Shown in pieces: positions 51,341 through 60,034 of a DNA stretch of 64,000 nt. Made by a program: the position numbers and the translations under genes. Source of the stretch: Marmoricola sp. Leaf446 (GTDB lineage: Bacteria > Actinomycetota > Actinomycetes > Propionibacteriales > Nocardioidaceae). A model generated the notes under the pieces. It worked only from the letters and a program-made list of their open reading frames with translations. It searched no databases and had not been told where the DNA came from. The stretch is taken from contig NZ_LMRF01000001.1 of NCBI RefSeq assembly GCF_001424755.1, positions 1 through 64,000 of the forward strand. The letters are read 5' to 3'. Every line of letters starts with the position of its first letter. Positions within the stretch are counted from its first letter, which is position 1.

Positions 51341-52789
51341 GTGGAGCACTTCGGAGAGCTGTACATCGACGGGCGCTGGATCGCCCCCTCGGGCGACACC
51401 CGGACCCTGATCGACCCGACCACCGAGGACCCGTGGGCCACCGTGACCGCTGGAGGCGGCGAGCAGGAGGTCGATCTGGCCGTGGCTGCGGCCACCCGCG
51501 CCTTCGCGACGTTCTCCCGGACGACGGTCGCGGAACGTGTCGAGCTCATCGACCGGATCATCGAGGCCTACGAGCGCCGTGAGGACCAGCTCTCGCAGCT
51601 CATCGCCCGGGAGGTGGGCGTGCCCGTGTCCTTCAAGGCGCAGGTCACGGGCCCTGCTGGACACATGAAGGTCGCTCGCGACCTGGTCAGCAGCTACGCG
51701 TTCGAGCACCAGATCGCCGACACGGTCGTCCGGCGCGAGCCGATCGGGGTGTGCGCCCTGATCTCACCGTGGAACTGGCCCATCCAGACCTCCGTCATCA
51801 AGGTCATCTACGGGATCGCGGCCGGCTGCACCATGGTGCTCAAGCCCTCGGACGCCTCGCCCGCCTCGGGCGTCGCCCTGGCCGAGATCATGCACGAGGC
51901 CGGCACGCCGGCGGGCGTGTTCAACCTGGTGATCGGTCCGGGACGCGTGGTGGGCGAGGCCCTCTCGCGCCACCCCGACGTAGCCATGGTCTCGTTCACC
52001 GGGTCCACCGGCGCCGGAGCCCGCGTCGGTGAGGCCGCGGCGCAGACCGTCAAGCGCACGTGTCTCGAGCTCGGCGGCAAGTCGGCCAACGTCGTGCTCA
52101 CCGACGGAAACCTCGAGAAGGCTGCCCGCTGGAACGTCTCGAGGGCGTTCTCCAACTCCGGTCAGTCCTGCCACGCTCCCAGCCGACTCCTGGTCCACCG
52201 TGACCAGGTCGACGGGCTGGTCCCGTTCCTGGTCGACGAGATCGACCGCATGTCGATCGGTGACCCGCGTGACCCGGCGACGACGCACGGACCTCTCGTT
52301 CACGCCCAGCAGTACGACAGCGTGCAGCGGCACATCGGCATCGGCCTCGACGAGGGTGGCCGGCTCGTCACGGGAGGGCTGGGGCGGGTCGAGGGTCTCG
52401 ACCGGGGCTACTTCTGCAAGCCCACGGTGATCGCCGGCGTGACGCGCGAGATGACCCTGGCTCAGGAGGAGATCTTCGGGCCCGTCATCGTCGTGATGCC
52501 CTACGACTCCGAGGAGGAGGCGCTGGAGATCGCGAACGACTCCGTGTTCGGGCTCGGTGGTTACGTGTTCAGCGAGGACCGCAAGCGCGGGTACGACTTC
52601 GCCTGCGGCATCCGAGCCGGTCGCGTCGCCTTCAACGGGGCCGCCGTCAACTCCCATGCGCCCATGGGCGGCTACAAGCAGTCCGGGGTGGGTCGGTCGA
52701 TGGGTGTCTTCGGGCTCGAGGAGTACCTCGAGGTCAAGTCGGTCTTCGGTTTCGAGGACGAGTCGCACGACCTGCCCACCTTTTCGTGA
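51341..52789 (+). CDS. aldehyde dehydrogenase
   Basis: 482 residues. Catalytic Cys277 in SGQSCHAPSR, general base Glu in LELGGKSAN, and the SPWNWPIQT and FTGSTGAG nucleotide-binding loops. A betaine/semialdehyde dehydrogenase-like member acting with NAD(P). GTG at 51341 after CTGGAGGAAC, about 115 bases downstream of its own promoter. Monocistronic or followed at a distance by the next operon, which has its own promoter. Distinct in sequence from the ALDH at 38824. Confidence 0.9.
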   Translation: MEHFGELYIDGRWIAPSGDTRTLIDPTTEDPWATVTAGGGEQEVDLAVAAATRAFATFSRTTVAERVELIDRIIEAYERREDQLSQLIAREVGVPVSFKAQVTGPAGHMKVARDLVSSYAFEHQIADTVVRREPIGVCALISPWNWPIQTSVIKVIYGIAAGCTMVLKPSDASPASGVALAEIMHEAGTPAGVFNLVIGPGRVVGEALSRHPDVAMVSFTGSTGAGARVGEAAAQTVKRTCLELGGKSANVVLTDGNLEKAARWNVSRAFSNSGQSCHAPSRLLVHRDQVDGLVPFLVDEIDRMSIGDPRDPATTHGPLVHAQQYDSVQRHIGIGLDEGGRLVTGGLGRVEGLDRGYFCKPTVIAGVTREMTLAQEEIFGPVIVVMPYDSEEEALEIANDSVFGLGGYVFSEDRKRGYDFACGIRAGRVAFNGAAVNSHAPMGGYKQSGVGRSMGVFGLEEYLEVKSVFGFEDESHDLPTFS

Positions 52790-52808
52790 CCGAGCCCGAC
52801 AGCAGTAC

Positions 52809-52837
52809 TTGACTGTCGGTTAGTTGTCAGACATATT
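52809..52837 (+). promoter_or_regulatory. promoter with GntR box, leaderless, of the CoA operon
   Basis: -35 TTGACT (52809-52814), 17-base spacer, -10 CATATT (52832-52837). TGTCAGACA (52825-52833) overlaps both. The ATG of the SDR gene is 6 nt after the -10, so the transcript starts at the ATG. No ribosome binding site is present. Confidence 0.72.
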
Positions 52838-52843
52838 ACCTAC

Positions 52844-53587
52844 ATGTCTAATCGCGTGGCCGTCGTCACAGGTGCCGGTAAGGGGCTGGGTGAGGCCATC
52901 GCCCGCGAGATCGCCGCCTCCCAGGTGAGCGTCGTGCTCGCCGGCAGGGCTCTCGAGCCGCTCGAGCGGACGCGAGAACGGATCGTCTCGGCCGGAGGGA
53001 CGGCGATCGTCAAGCGCACCGACGTGACCGACGCCCAGTCGGTGGCCGAGCTGTTCGACACCGCCGAGGCGGAGTTCGGTCGTCTCGACGTCCTGGTCAA
53101 CAACGCCGGCGTCACCGCGCACGTCAACCTGGACGACCTCGACGAGTCCGAGTTCGACCGGATCTTCGCCACCAACGTCCGAGGCATGTTCCTCTGCAGC
53201 CGCGAGGCGGGCCGGAGGTTCGCCGCCGCAGGCTCGGGTCGTGCCATCAACGTGGCCTCCGTCTTCGGCTTGCTGGGACGTCCCGGGTTCTCGGCGTACT
53301 GCGCCTCCAAGGGAGCGGTCGTGAACTTCACCCGCTCGGTGGCCGCGGAGTGGGCAAAGTTCGGCGCGCAGATGAACGCCGTGGCGCCCGGCTACTTCGC
53401 GACCGACATCAACGCCGAGCTGCGCGAGGACGACGCCGCCATGGCGAAGGTCCTGCGCCGCATCCCGGCATACCGGATGGGGACTCCGGACGAGCTGGCC
53501 AACATCGTGGCCTACCTCGCCCTGCAGGCCCCTGACTTCCTCACCGGACAGACGATCGCCGTCGATGGCGGCGAGTCGAGCGTCTGA
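52844..53587 (+). CDS. SDR family oxidoreductase
   Basis: 247 residues. TGAGKGLG, NNAG in VNNAGVTAH, VASVFG near the catalytic Ser and YCASK. NADP is suggested by the basic residue after strand 2 (AGRALEPLERT). It looks like a 3-oxoacyl reductase-like member. ATG at 52844 is fixed by the leaderless promoter and by the frame. First gene of the ten-gene CoA operon ending with pntB. Confidence 0.88.
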   Translation: MSNRVAVVTGAGKGLGEAIAREIAASQVSVVLAGRALEPLERTRERIVSAGGTAIVKRTDVTDAQSVAELFDTAEAEFGRLDVLVNNAGVTAHVNLDDLDESEFDRIFATNVRGMFLCSREAGRRFAAAGSGRAINVASVFGLLGRPGFSAYCASKGAVVNFTRSVAAEWAKFGAQMNAVAPGYFATDINAELREDDAAMAKVLRRIPAYRMGTPDELANIVAYLALQAPDFLTGQTIAVDGGESSV

Positions 53588-53607
53588 GGACGACAAAGGA
53601 GATCAGC

Positions 53608-54822
53608 GTGGTGGAAGCAGTCATCTGCGAGCCGGTGAGGACCCCGGTCGGACGCTACGGCGGGATGTTCAAGGACGTGCCCGTCACGGCGCTCGCCTCG
53701 ACGGTCGTCAAGGGCCTCGTCGAGCGCACCGGCATCACCTCCGGTGACATCGACGACGTCATCTTCGGCCAGGGTTACCCCAACGGGGAGGCAGCCGCCC
53801 TGGGGCGGATCGCCGCACTCGATGCGGGGCTCGACATCGACGTGCCGGGGCTGCAGATCGATCGCCGTTGTGGATCGGGCCTCCAGTCGGTGCTGTACGC
53901 CTGCATGCAGGTGGCCACGGGCGGCTCCGAGCTGGTGCTCGCGGGCGGTGCGGAGAGCATGAGCCAGGCGGAGTACTACGTCCCCGACATGCGCTGGAAC
54001 AACGGCGGAGCTCCTCAGCTCCACGACCGGCTCGCCCGCCCACGACACAACTCAGGCGGTCACCGCTTCCCTGTCGAGGGCGGCATGATCGAGACCGCGG
54101 AGAACGTCGGGCGCGAGTACTCCATCAGTCGGCTCGAGCAGGACGAGTGGGCCGTGCGCTCCCACGCGCGCGCCGTGGCAGCGATGGACGGTGGGCTCTT
54201 CGACGACGAGACCGTCCCGGTCGTCGTGCCCCAGCGCAAGGGGGACGCGCTCACCATCACCCGGGACGAGCACCCCCGTCCGGGCACCACCGTCGAGAGC
54301 CTCGGCCGGTTGCGGCCGATGATGTCCCGGACACGGCCCGACGCCACGGTCACGGCCGGGAACTCCTCCGGCCAGAACGACGCGGCTGCCGTCGCCATCG
54401 TGACCACGCCCGAGAAGGCGGAGGCGCTGGGCCTGCGTCCGCTCGCGAGGCTCGTGACCTGGTCGCTCGCCGGCGTCGAGCCGAGGCTGATGGGTATCGG
54501 TCCGGTCCCGGCCGCGCAGCGTGCGCTCAAGAACGCCGGCCTCTCCTGGTCCGACATCGACCTCATCGAGCTCAACGAGGCCTTCGCGGCCCAGGTGCTG
54601 GGCTGCTTCCGGGGCTGGGGGCTGGCCGAGGCCGACCTCGAGCGGGTCAACGTCAACGGTTCGGGCATCTCGCTGGGGCACCCCATCGGCGCCACCGGCG
54701 GCCGGATCCTGGCCAACCTGCTGCGTGAGATGGACCGTCGGGAGTCGCGCTTCGGCATGGAGACCATGTGCATGGGCGGCGGACAGGGCCTCGCGGCCAT
54801 CTTCGAGCGGATCGCCCGATGA
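53608..54822 (+). CDS. thiolase (acetyl-CoA C-acyltransferase)
   Basis: 404 residues. Nucleophile Cys88 in RRCGSGLQS, His in NVNGSGISLGHPIGATG and the second Cys in MCMGGGQG complete the thiolase active site. EPVRTPVGRYGG is the usual N-terminus. It can cleave a 3-oxoacyl-CoA or condense two acetyl-CoA; degradation is likely here. GTG at 53608 after AAAGGAGA. Overlaps the next gene by ATGA. Confidence 0.92.
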   Translation: MVEAVICEPVRTPVGRYGGMFKDVPVTALASTVVKGLVERTGITSGDIDDVIFGQGYPNGEAAALGRIAALDAGLDIDVPGLQIDRRCGSGLQSVLYACMQVATGGSELVLAGGAESMSQAEYYVPDMRWNNGGAPQLHDRLARPRHNSGGHRFPVEGGMIETAENVGREYSISRLEQDEWAVRSHARAVAAMDGGLFDDETVPVVVPQRKGDALTITRDEHPRPGTTVESLGRLRPMMSRTRPDATVTAGNSSGQNDAAAVAIVTTPEKAEALGLRPLARLVTWSLAGVEPRLMGIGPVPAAQRALKNAGLSWSDIDLIELNEAFAAQVLGCFRGWGLAEADLERVNVNGSGISLGHPIGATGGRILANLLREMDRRESRFGMETMCMGGGQGLAAIFERIAR

Positions 54823-55652
54823 CCCGCATCCTCTACCTCAGCATGTCGCGCGAGGAGTACTCGCCCAACTACTTCCCCTTCCTGCGCTCCTACCTCGATC
54901 AGATCAGGTCGCCGGACACCGAGGTCGACCTGCGCGGCACCCGCGTTGGTCGCATCGACAGCTTCCGGTTCTTCGAGACCCTCGACTGGATCTCCATCCT
55001 CGACTCGGTCATCGAGGCCGAGCTCGACGGCTACGACGCCGTGGCGATCGGCAACATCCTCGATCCCGCCCTTCGTGAGGCCCGCTCCATGGTGGACATC
55101 CCGGTCCTCGGGCTGGGCGAGACCTCCATGCTGACGTCGTGCCTGATGGGCAGCTCGTTCTCGCTCGTCGGGGTCAACCCCTACTTCGGCGGTCGGTTCG
55201 AGGAGAACGTGGCCAAGTACGGCCTGCGGGAGCGGCTCGCCAGCATCGAGTGCATGGGGCTCACCCCACACGAGCTGGACGCCTGCTTCTCCGACCCGGA
55301 GCAGCGGGGGAAGGCCATCGCGTCCTTCGAAGAGGCTGCCCGCGCATCGCTCGACAAGGGCGCGGAGGTCGTGATCCCCGCGGGCGGGAGGCTGACCGCC
55401 TTCCTCAACGCCAACGGCATCCGTGAGGTGGACGGGGCGCCCCTGCTGGACGGGACCGTCTCGCTGATCACCGCCACCGAGTCGGCGGTCCGCATCAGGC
55501 AACAGAGCGGCACCTTCGTGAGCAGACGACGTCTCTACGCGCGCGCGCCGCAGGCCTCGATCGAGGCCGCTGGTGCGGAGTACGCCGAGCGCTACCAGCT
55601 GCCCGCGCTCGGCCGCCTCGCTGCGCGCACCGACACCGAGGAGAAGGCATGA
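54819..55652 (+). CDS. Asp/Glu/hydantoin racemase-fold protein lacking both catalytic cysteines
   Basis: 277 residues. Fold match: DYDAV-like strands (ELDGYDAVAIGNILDPALREARSMVDIPVLGLGETSM) are those of the hydantoin-racemase group, but where the first catalytic Cys should be (ACF/GDP) the protein has GNILDP, and where the second should be (GCAG) it has PAGGRLT. A racemase or isomerase using two cysteines is therefore ruled out. ATG in the upstream stop fixes the start. Conserved place in the operon suggests another function on a carboxylate or CoA-bound intermediate. Function unknown. Confidence 0.78.
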   Translation: MTRILYLSMSREEYSPNYFPFLRSYLDQIRSPDTEVDLRGTRVGRIDSFRFFETLDWISILDSVIEAELDGYDAVAIGNILDPALREARSMVDIPVLGLGETSMLTSCLMGSSFSLVGVNPYFGGRFEENVAKYGLRERLASIECMGLTPHELDACFSDPEQRGKAIASFEEAARASLDKGAEVVIPAGGRLTAFLNANGIREVDGAPLLDGTVSLITATESAVRIRQQSGTFVSRRRLYARAPQASIEAAGAEYAERYQLPALGRLAARTDTEEKA

Positions 55653-55987
55653 GCTTCGACTACCCGCTCAGCAAGCAGGACGAGTTCATCTCGAACCTCG
55701 ACCGGCTCCGGACGTATGCGCCGGACCTCGCCACGGCGTTCCGCGGGGTGCGGGTCGCGGCCGACGCCCACGGCCCGCTCGACCACAAGCAGCGCGAGCT
55801 CACCCTCCTCGCCGGCTTCGCGGCCACACGCAACGAGGGTGGCTTCCGGGTGCACTGCACCCGGGCGAGCGAGGCCGGCGCCACCGTGGCGGAGATCGAG
55901 CACGTGGTCGTCCTCCTCCTGGGCACGAGCCTGGGCCTCGTGCCCGTGGTCGAGGCGCTGACCTGGCTGCACGACGAGCTCGACTGA
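55649..55987 (+). CDS. carboxymuconolactone decarboxylase-family (CMD) protein
   Basis: 112 residues, single CMD domain. The helix pair HKQRELTLLAGFAATRNEGGFRVHCTRASEAGAT matches the family; the C-x-x-C of AhpD-type members is absent, with only RVHC present. Members open or decarboxylate lactones in aromatic and alicyclic catabolism or act as peroxidase partners. ATG overlapping the racemase-like stop by four bases. Its presence suits a ring-derived or lactone intermediate; exact reaction unknown. Confidence 0.82.
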   Translation: MSFDYPLSKQDEFISNLDRLRTYAPDLATAFRGVRVAADAHGPLDHKQRELTLLAGFAATRNEGGFRVHCTRASEAGATVAEIEHVVVLLLGTSLGLVPVVEALTWLHDELD

Positions 55988-56007
55988 CCACCCGAGGAGA
56001 GGACCCC

Positions 56008-56772
56008 ATGACCAACGCCAACGACACCTCCGAACGCCCCGAGACCGCCCTGGTCGTCGGCGCGGGGTCCGGTATCGGCCGCGCCGTCGCCGAGCTCTTC
56101 GCGAGCCGAGGAATCCGCACGGTCGCCGCCGACCTCGACCCCACGGGTCCCCGGCAGCTGGCCGACGAGCACGAGCACGTTCACGTCGTCGGCGACGAGG
56201 GCTGGGACGCCACCGACCCTGCTGCGTGCGACCGGCTGCTCGAGGCGACGGTGGCCGAGCTCGGCTCCGTCGACCGTGTCGTGTCGACCGTCGGCTGGAC
56301 CGCGATCACCCGCTTCCTCGACGAGTCGCCGGACTACTGGCGCCGCATCATCGACCTCAACCTCATGTCGGCCATCTACCTGTCGGCCGCAGCAGGTCGG
56401 GTGATGAAGGACAACGGTGGCGGCAGCATCGTGCTCACCAGCTCCGAGGCCGGGGTGGCCGGTCAGTCAGGTGAGGCCGTGTACTCCGCGGCCAAGGCCG
56501 GCGTGGTGACCCTGGGGAAGGCACTGGCCCGCGAATGGGCGCGCTTCGGGGTCCGGGTCAACGTCGTGGCGCCGGGCGTCACGCAGACGCCCCTGCTCGA
56601 CAGCCAGGGTGGCGAGGAGCTGCTTGCGAGCGTGGTGCGAGCGATCCCGCTGCGACGCGCCGGTGACCCGGCGGAGATCGCCGCGGCGATCGAGTTCATG
56701 TCGTCCCCGGCCGCCAGCTACGTCACGGGCCAGACGCTCTGCGTCGGTGGCGGTCTCACGATGAGCTCGTGA
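56008..56772 (+). CDS. SDR family oxidoreductase
   Basis: 254 residues. GAGSGIG at the N-terminus, catalytic Ser in LTSSEAG and YSAAK. An acidic residue after strand 2 (AADLDPTG) suggests NAD. The usual NNAG motif is changed to STVGW, so the fold around the fourth strand differs. ATG after CGAGGAGAGG. Follows the CMD gene by 20 bases. Substrate unknown. Confidence 0.85.
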   Translation: MTNANDTSERPETALVVGAGSGIGRAVAELFASRGIRTVAADLDPTGPRQLADEHEHVHVVGDEGWDATDPAACDRLLEATVAELGSVDRVVSTVGWTAITRFLDESPDYWRRIIDLNLMSAIYLSAAAGRVMKDNGGGSIVLTSSEAGVAGQSGEAVYSAAKAGVVTLGKALAREWARFGVRVNVVAPGVTQTPLLDSQGGEELLASVVRAIPLRRAGDPAEIAAAIEFMSSPAASYVTGQTLCVGGGLTMSS

Positions 56773-56836
56773 CGATCCCCGATGCCCCGCACCACCACCG
56801 TTCCGACACGACCGACCGCACCACAGAGGTGAAGCC

Positions 56837-57616
56837 ATGAGCATGCAGGACAAGACCGTCATCATCACTGGAGGCTCCCGCGGGATGGGCCAGCGTCTGG
56901 CTCTCAAGCTGGCGGCGCAGCAGGCCAACGTCGTCGTCAACTACCGGCGCGACGACCAGGCCGCCAAGGACACGGTGGCCGAGATCGAGGCCCTCGGCGG
57001 GACCGCCCTCGCGGTGCAGGCCGACGTCGCCGACACCGCGGCCGTCGAGTCCCTCGTCGCCCAGTCGGTCGAGCGCTTCGGGAGCATCGACGTCGTCGTC
57101 GCCAATGCCGCGGCGAGCGCCTTCAAGCCGCTCTCGCAGATCCACGGCCGGCACATCGACAAGACGATGAGCCTGACCGTCCAGGGGTTCCTCGACCTGG
57201 TGCGCCTGACGACCCCGCACATGAACCACGGTGGGCGGGTGATGGCGGTCTCCGGGTGGGACAGCTTCCGGGTCCTGCCGGGTCACGCGCTCCTGGGGGC
57301 GGCCAAGGCCGCGATGGAGACCTTGGTGAAGTACCTCGCCATCGAGCTCGCGCGCGACCACATCACCACGGTCGGGGTGTGCCCGGGCCCGATCGACACC
57401 GACTCGTTCCGGTACTACGCGGGCGACGCCTGGGAGGACTACGCCCAGCAGTGGCTGGCGCAGACCCCGTCCGGGGCCTACCCCACGCCCGACGAGGTCG
57501 CCGACGTCATGGCCTACCTCGTGTCGCCCCAGAGCGCGGCCATCAACGGTCAGACCATCGTCGTCGACGGCGGCCTGTCGCTGGCCACGATGCCGATCGG
57601 CTTCGGGCAGGACTGA
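56837..57616 (+). CDS. FabL-like SDR with catalytic Tyr replaced by His
   Basis: 259 residues. TGGSRGMG binds NAD(P); NAAAS and the PIDTDSFRYY region resemble enoyl-ACP reductase III (FabL), in which the active Tyr and Lys are spaced Y-x6-K. Here the aligned stretch is GHALLGAAK: His stands where Tyr is expected, with Lys kept. The classical YxxxK Tyr is absent too. Either the His takes over proton transfer, or the enzyme acts on a different substrate or is regulatory. ATG after AGAGGTGAAG. 2 bases before the CoA ligase gene. Confidence 0.8.
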   Translation: MSMQDKTVIITGGSRGMGQRLALKLAAQQANVVVNYRRDDQAAKDTVAEIEALGGTALAVQADVADTAAVESLVAQSVERFGSIDVVVANAAASAFKPLSQIHGRHIDKTMSLTVQGFLDLVRLTTPHMNHGGRVMAVSGWDSFRVLPGHALLGAAKAAMETLVKYLAIELARDHITTVGVCPGPIDTDSFRYYAGDAWEDYAQQWLAQTPSGAYPTPDEVADVMAYLVSPQSAAINGQTIVVDGGLSLATMPIGFGQD

Positions 57617-57618
57617 CG

Positions 57619-59238
57619 GTGAGCAGCGCGAATCCGGCGGTCGCTCAGACCGTCGTGCAGCTCGTGCGGCAGGTGGAGCGTCGTCCCCTCGCACAGGTTG
57701 CGGTCGAGGAGTCCGGGGGCGGTCGGGCCCTCACCATCGGCCAGCTGGCCGAGTCCTCCAACCGTCTCGCCAACGCCTTCGTGGGGATGGGTCTCGCGCG
57801 AGGAGCCCGGGTCGCCTACGTGGCTCAGAACCACCTGGAGTACGTCGTCCTGGAGTTCGCGCTCCTCAAGGCGGGGCTCGTCAAGGTGCCCCTCAACCCT
57901 CGCTTCACCCCGCACGAGCTGCGTCGCTGCCTGGAGCTCGCCGAGGTCCGCCTCGTCGTCGCCGACGAGGCCTCGGCTGCCGCGGTCGACGAGGTGTTCG
58001 ACGACGGGGGACCCCTCCGGGCCGTGATCGGCACGCGTGAGGGCTGGATGGGCTTCGACGACCTCGTCGCCTCCGGCGCGGCCGGTCCGGTCGCTGTGGA
58101 GGTCGCGCCCGACGACCTGTACCACATCCGATTCAGCTCGGGCTCGACCGGAAAGCCCAAGGGAATCGCCATCTCCCATCGCGGGGCCCGCGCCGCGATC
58201 TTGGGCAACACCTGGGTGATGTCCACCAGTGGTCCGACGCTCTCGCCGCGGACCCTGCAGGTCGCCCCCCTCGTGTACGCCGGCGGGTGGAGCGTCCTGC
58301 CGACCCTCGTGTGCGGCGGCACCAACGTCGTGATGAACCGGTTCGATCCCGACGAGATGCTGCGCGTCGTCGTCGAGGAGCGCATCACCTGGATGTTCGC
58401 GGTGCCGACGATGCTCCGACGAGCGGCCGGCTCCTCGGAGCTGCCACGGCTGCGAGGGTCTGCCCTGTCCTGCCTCATGCTTGCCGGGGAGCCGGCCGCC
58501 CTCCCCGCGCTCGAGGCCGTCAGCGAGCACACCGACGCGTTGGTGCAGTGCTGGGGCCAGACGGAGGCGCCCGCGTCGACCACGTTGCTCAGCCGTGAGG
58601 AGATGGCCCGACCCGAGCTGTGGTCGTCCATCGGGCGGGCCGTGCCGGGTGTGGAGTTCTCGTTGTACGCCGACGGACACGTCCTCGACCGACCCGAACC
58701 CGGCGTCGACGGCGAGCTCGTCATCCGCACGCCCAGCATCGCCGCCACGCTGCTGGGCGGGGAGGCGGAGCACGCCGAGCGCCTGCTCCCGGACGGGTGG
58801 TGGCGCACCTCCGACCTGGGTCACCTCGACGAGGAGGGCCGCATCTACATCGTCGGACGCGCGAGCGAGACCATCATCACCGGCGGCACGAACATCCAGC
58901 CGGTGGAGATCGAGCGGGCGCTCGAGGCGCACCCCGACGTCCGGGAGGCCGTCGTCGTCGGCGTGCCCGACGAGGACTGGGGCGAGACCCCGGCGGCGTA
59001 CGTCCACGTGGAGGCGCTGGATGCGTCGATGGGGGAGCGGCTCCAGGAGCACCTCCGCTCGCAGCTCGCCGGGTTCAAGCGACCGCGCCACTTGTTCCTG
59101 TCCTCCGACCCCCTGCCGCGCGCGTCGGGCGAGTCGAAGATCGCGCGCGGCGACGTCAAGCGCCTGGTGCGGTCATGGGTCGAGGACCCGTCCAGCAGAC
59201 CTCAGAACGTGGAGAAGGTGGTGCGCCATGGTGGATGA
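57619..59238 (+). CDS. acyl-CoA synthetase (AMP-binding)
   Basis: 539 residues. Adenylation motif FSSGSTGKPKGIAISH (P-loop), the A5 region WGQTEAP, A7 TSDLGHLDEEG and A8 GRASETIITGG, and the final catalytic Lys in SGESKIARGD. Activates an acid as its acyl-CoA with ATP. It is the medium/long-chain-like branch, but the acid cannot be named. GTG at 57619 after GACGG, very close to the FabL-like gene. Overlaps the crotonase gene by 11 bases. Confidence 0.92.
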   Translation: MSSANPAVAQTVVQLVRQVERRPLAQVAVEESGGGRALTIGQLAESSNRLANAFVGMGLARGARVAYVAQNHLEYVVLEFALLKAGLVKVPLNPRFTPHELRRCLELAEVRLVVADEASAAAVDEVFDDGGPLRAVIGTREGWMGFDDLVASGAAGPVAVEVAPDDLYHIRFSSGSTGKPKGIAISHRGARAAILGNTWVMSTSGPTLSPRTLQVAPLVYAGGWSVLPTLVCGGTNVVMNRFDPDEMLRVVVEERITWMFAVPTMLRRAAGSSELPRLRGSALSCLMLAGEPAALPALEAVSEHTDALVQCWGQTEAPASTTLLSREEMARPELWSSIGRAVPGVEFSLYADGHVLDRPEPGVDGELVIRTPSIAATLLGGEAEHAERLLPDGWWRTSDLGHLDEEGRIYIVGRASETIITGGTNIQPVEIERALEAHPDVREAVVVGVPDEDWGETPAAYVHVEALDASMGERLQEHLRSQLAGFKRPRHLFLSSDPLPRASGESKIARGDVKRLVRSWVEDPSSRPQNVEKVVRHGG

Positions 59239-60034
59239 CATCGTCGTCGAGGTGACCGACTCGGTCGGCACGGTGCGGCTGAACCGCCCCGACCGGGGCA
59301 ACTCGGTCACGCCCGACGTGGTGACCCGGCTCGCGGAGTCGGTCCTGGACCTGACGGCCAGGCACGACGTCGGGGCCGTGGTGCTCACGGGCACGGGGTC
59401 GGTCTTCTGCGCCGGCGCCGACGTGAAGGACATGTACGAGATCCAGACCGCGCACGGCGCCGACGGCCTCATGGACTACCTCGGCGAGACCTGGATGCCG
59501 GCGGTCCAGCGCACCGTGCGGGCGCTGTGGTCGGCACCGAAGCCCGTCGTCGCGGCGTACAACGGTGCCGCGACCGCAGGGGGCCTCGACTTCGGCCTGA
59601 GCTGCGACGTCCGCCTGGCCGCTCGGTCGGCACGCTTCGCCGAGAGCTACGTCAACCTCGGCATGGTGCCGGTCGCTGGAGGCGCCTACCTGCTGCCCAT
59701 GCTGGTCGGGCTCGCCGACGCCACGCGGATGATCGCCTCGGGCGGCTTTGTCGACGCCGGCGAGGCGCTGCGGCTCGGGATGGTGAGCGAGGTCTGCGAC
59801 GACGGGTCGCTGCTCTCACGCGCCCACGAGGTGGCGGTGGAGATGACGCACGGTCCGTCGGCGACCTTCGCCCGTGCGAAGACGGTGGCACGCGGGGCGC
59901 GGACGGCCGAGCTGCATGCCGCCCTCGACGAGAGCCTGGCCGCGAACATCGACCTCATCGCCCTGCCGGAGGTCCGGTCCAAGATCCTCGACGTCATGGA
60001 GCGCTACGCCCGGGCGCGTGCCCGTCGTGGCTGA
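59228..60034 (+). CDS. enoyl-CoA hydratase/isomerase (crotonase) family protein
   Basis: 268 residues. Oxyanion-hole motifs [10 protein letters not shown] and [11 protein letters not shown] define the crotonase fold. The two glutamates of classical hydratases are changed: the residue at the first site is Asp ([10 protein letters not shown]), and at the second Tyr stands in ([12 protein letters not shown]). The reaction may be an isomerisation, hydrolysis or other CoA chemistry. ATG overlaps the ligase; the 3' end overlaps pntA by 17 bases. Confidence 0.85.
   Translation: MVDDIVVEVTDSVGTVRLNRPDRGNSVTPDVVTRLAESVLDLTARHDVGAVVLTGTGSVFCAGADVKDMYEIQTAHGADGLMDYLGETWMPAVQRTVRALWSAPKPVVAAYNGAATAGGLDFGLSCDVRLAARSARFAESYVNLGMVPVAGGAYLLPMLVGLADATRMIASGGFVDAGEALRLGMVSEVCDDGSLLSRAHEVAVEMTHGPSATFARAKTVARGARTAELHAALDESLAANIDLIALPEVRSKILDVMERYARARARRG

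Noticed and set aside
54819-55652. Functional hydantoin or aspartate racemase
   Set aside because: Both cysteines needed for the two-base mechanism are missing in the aligned motifs.
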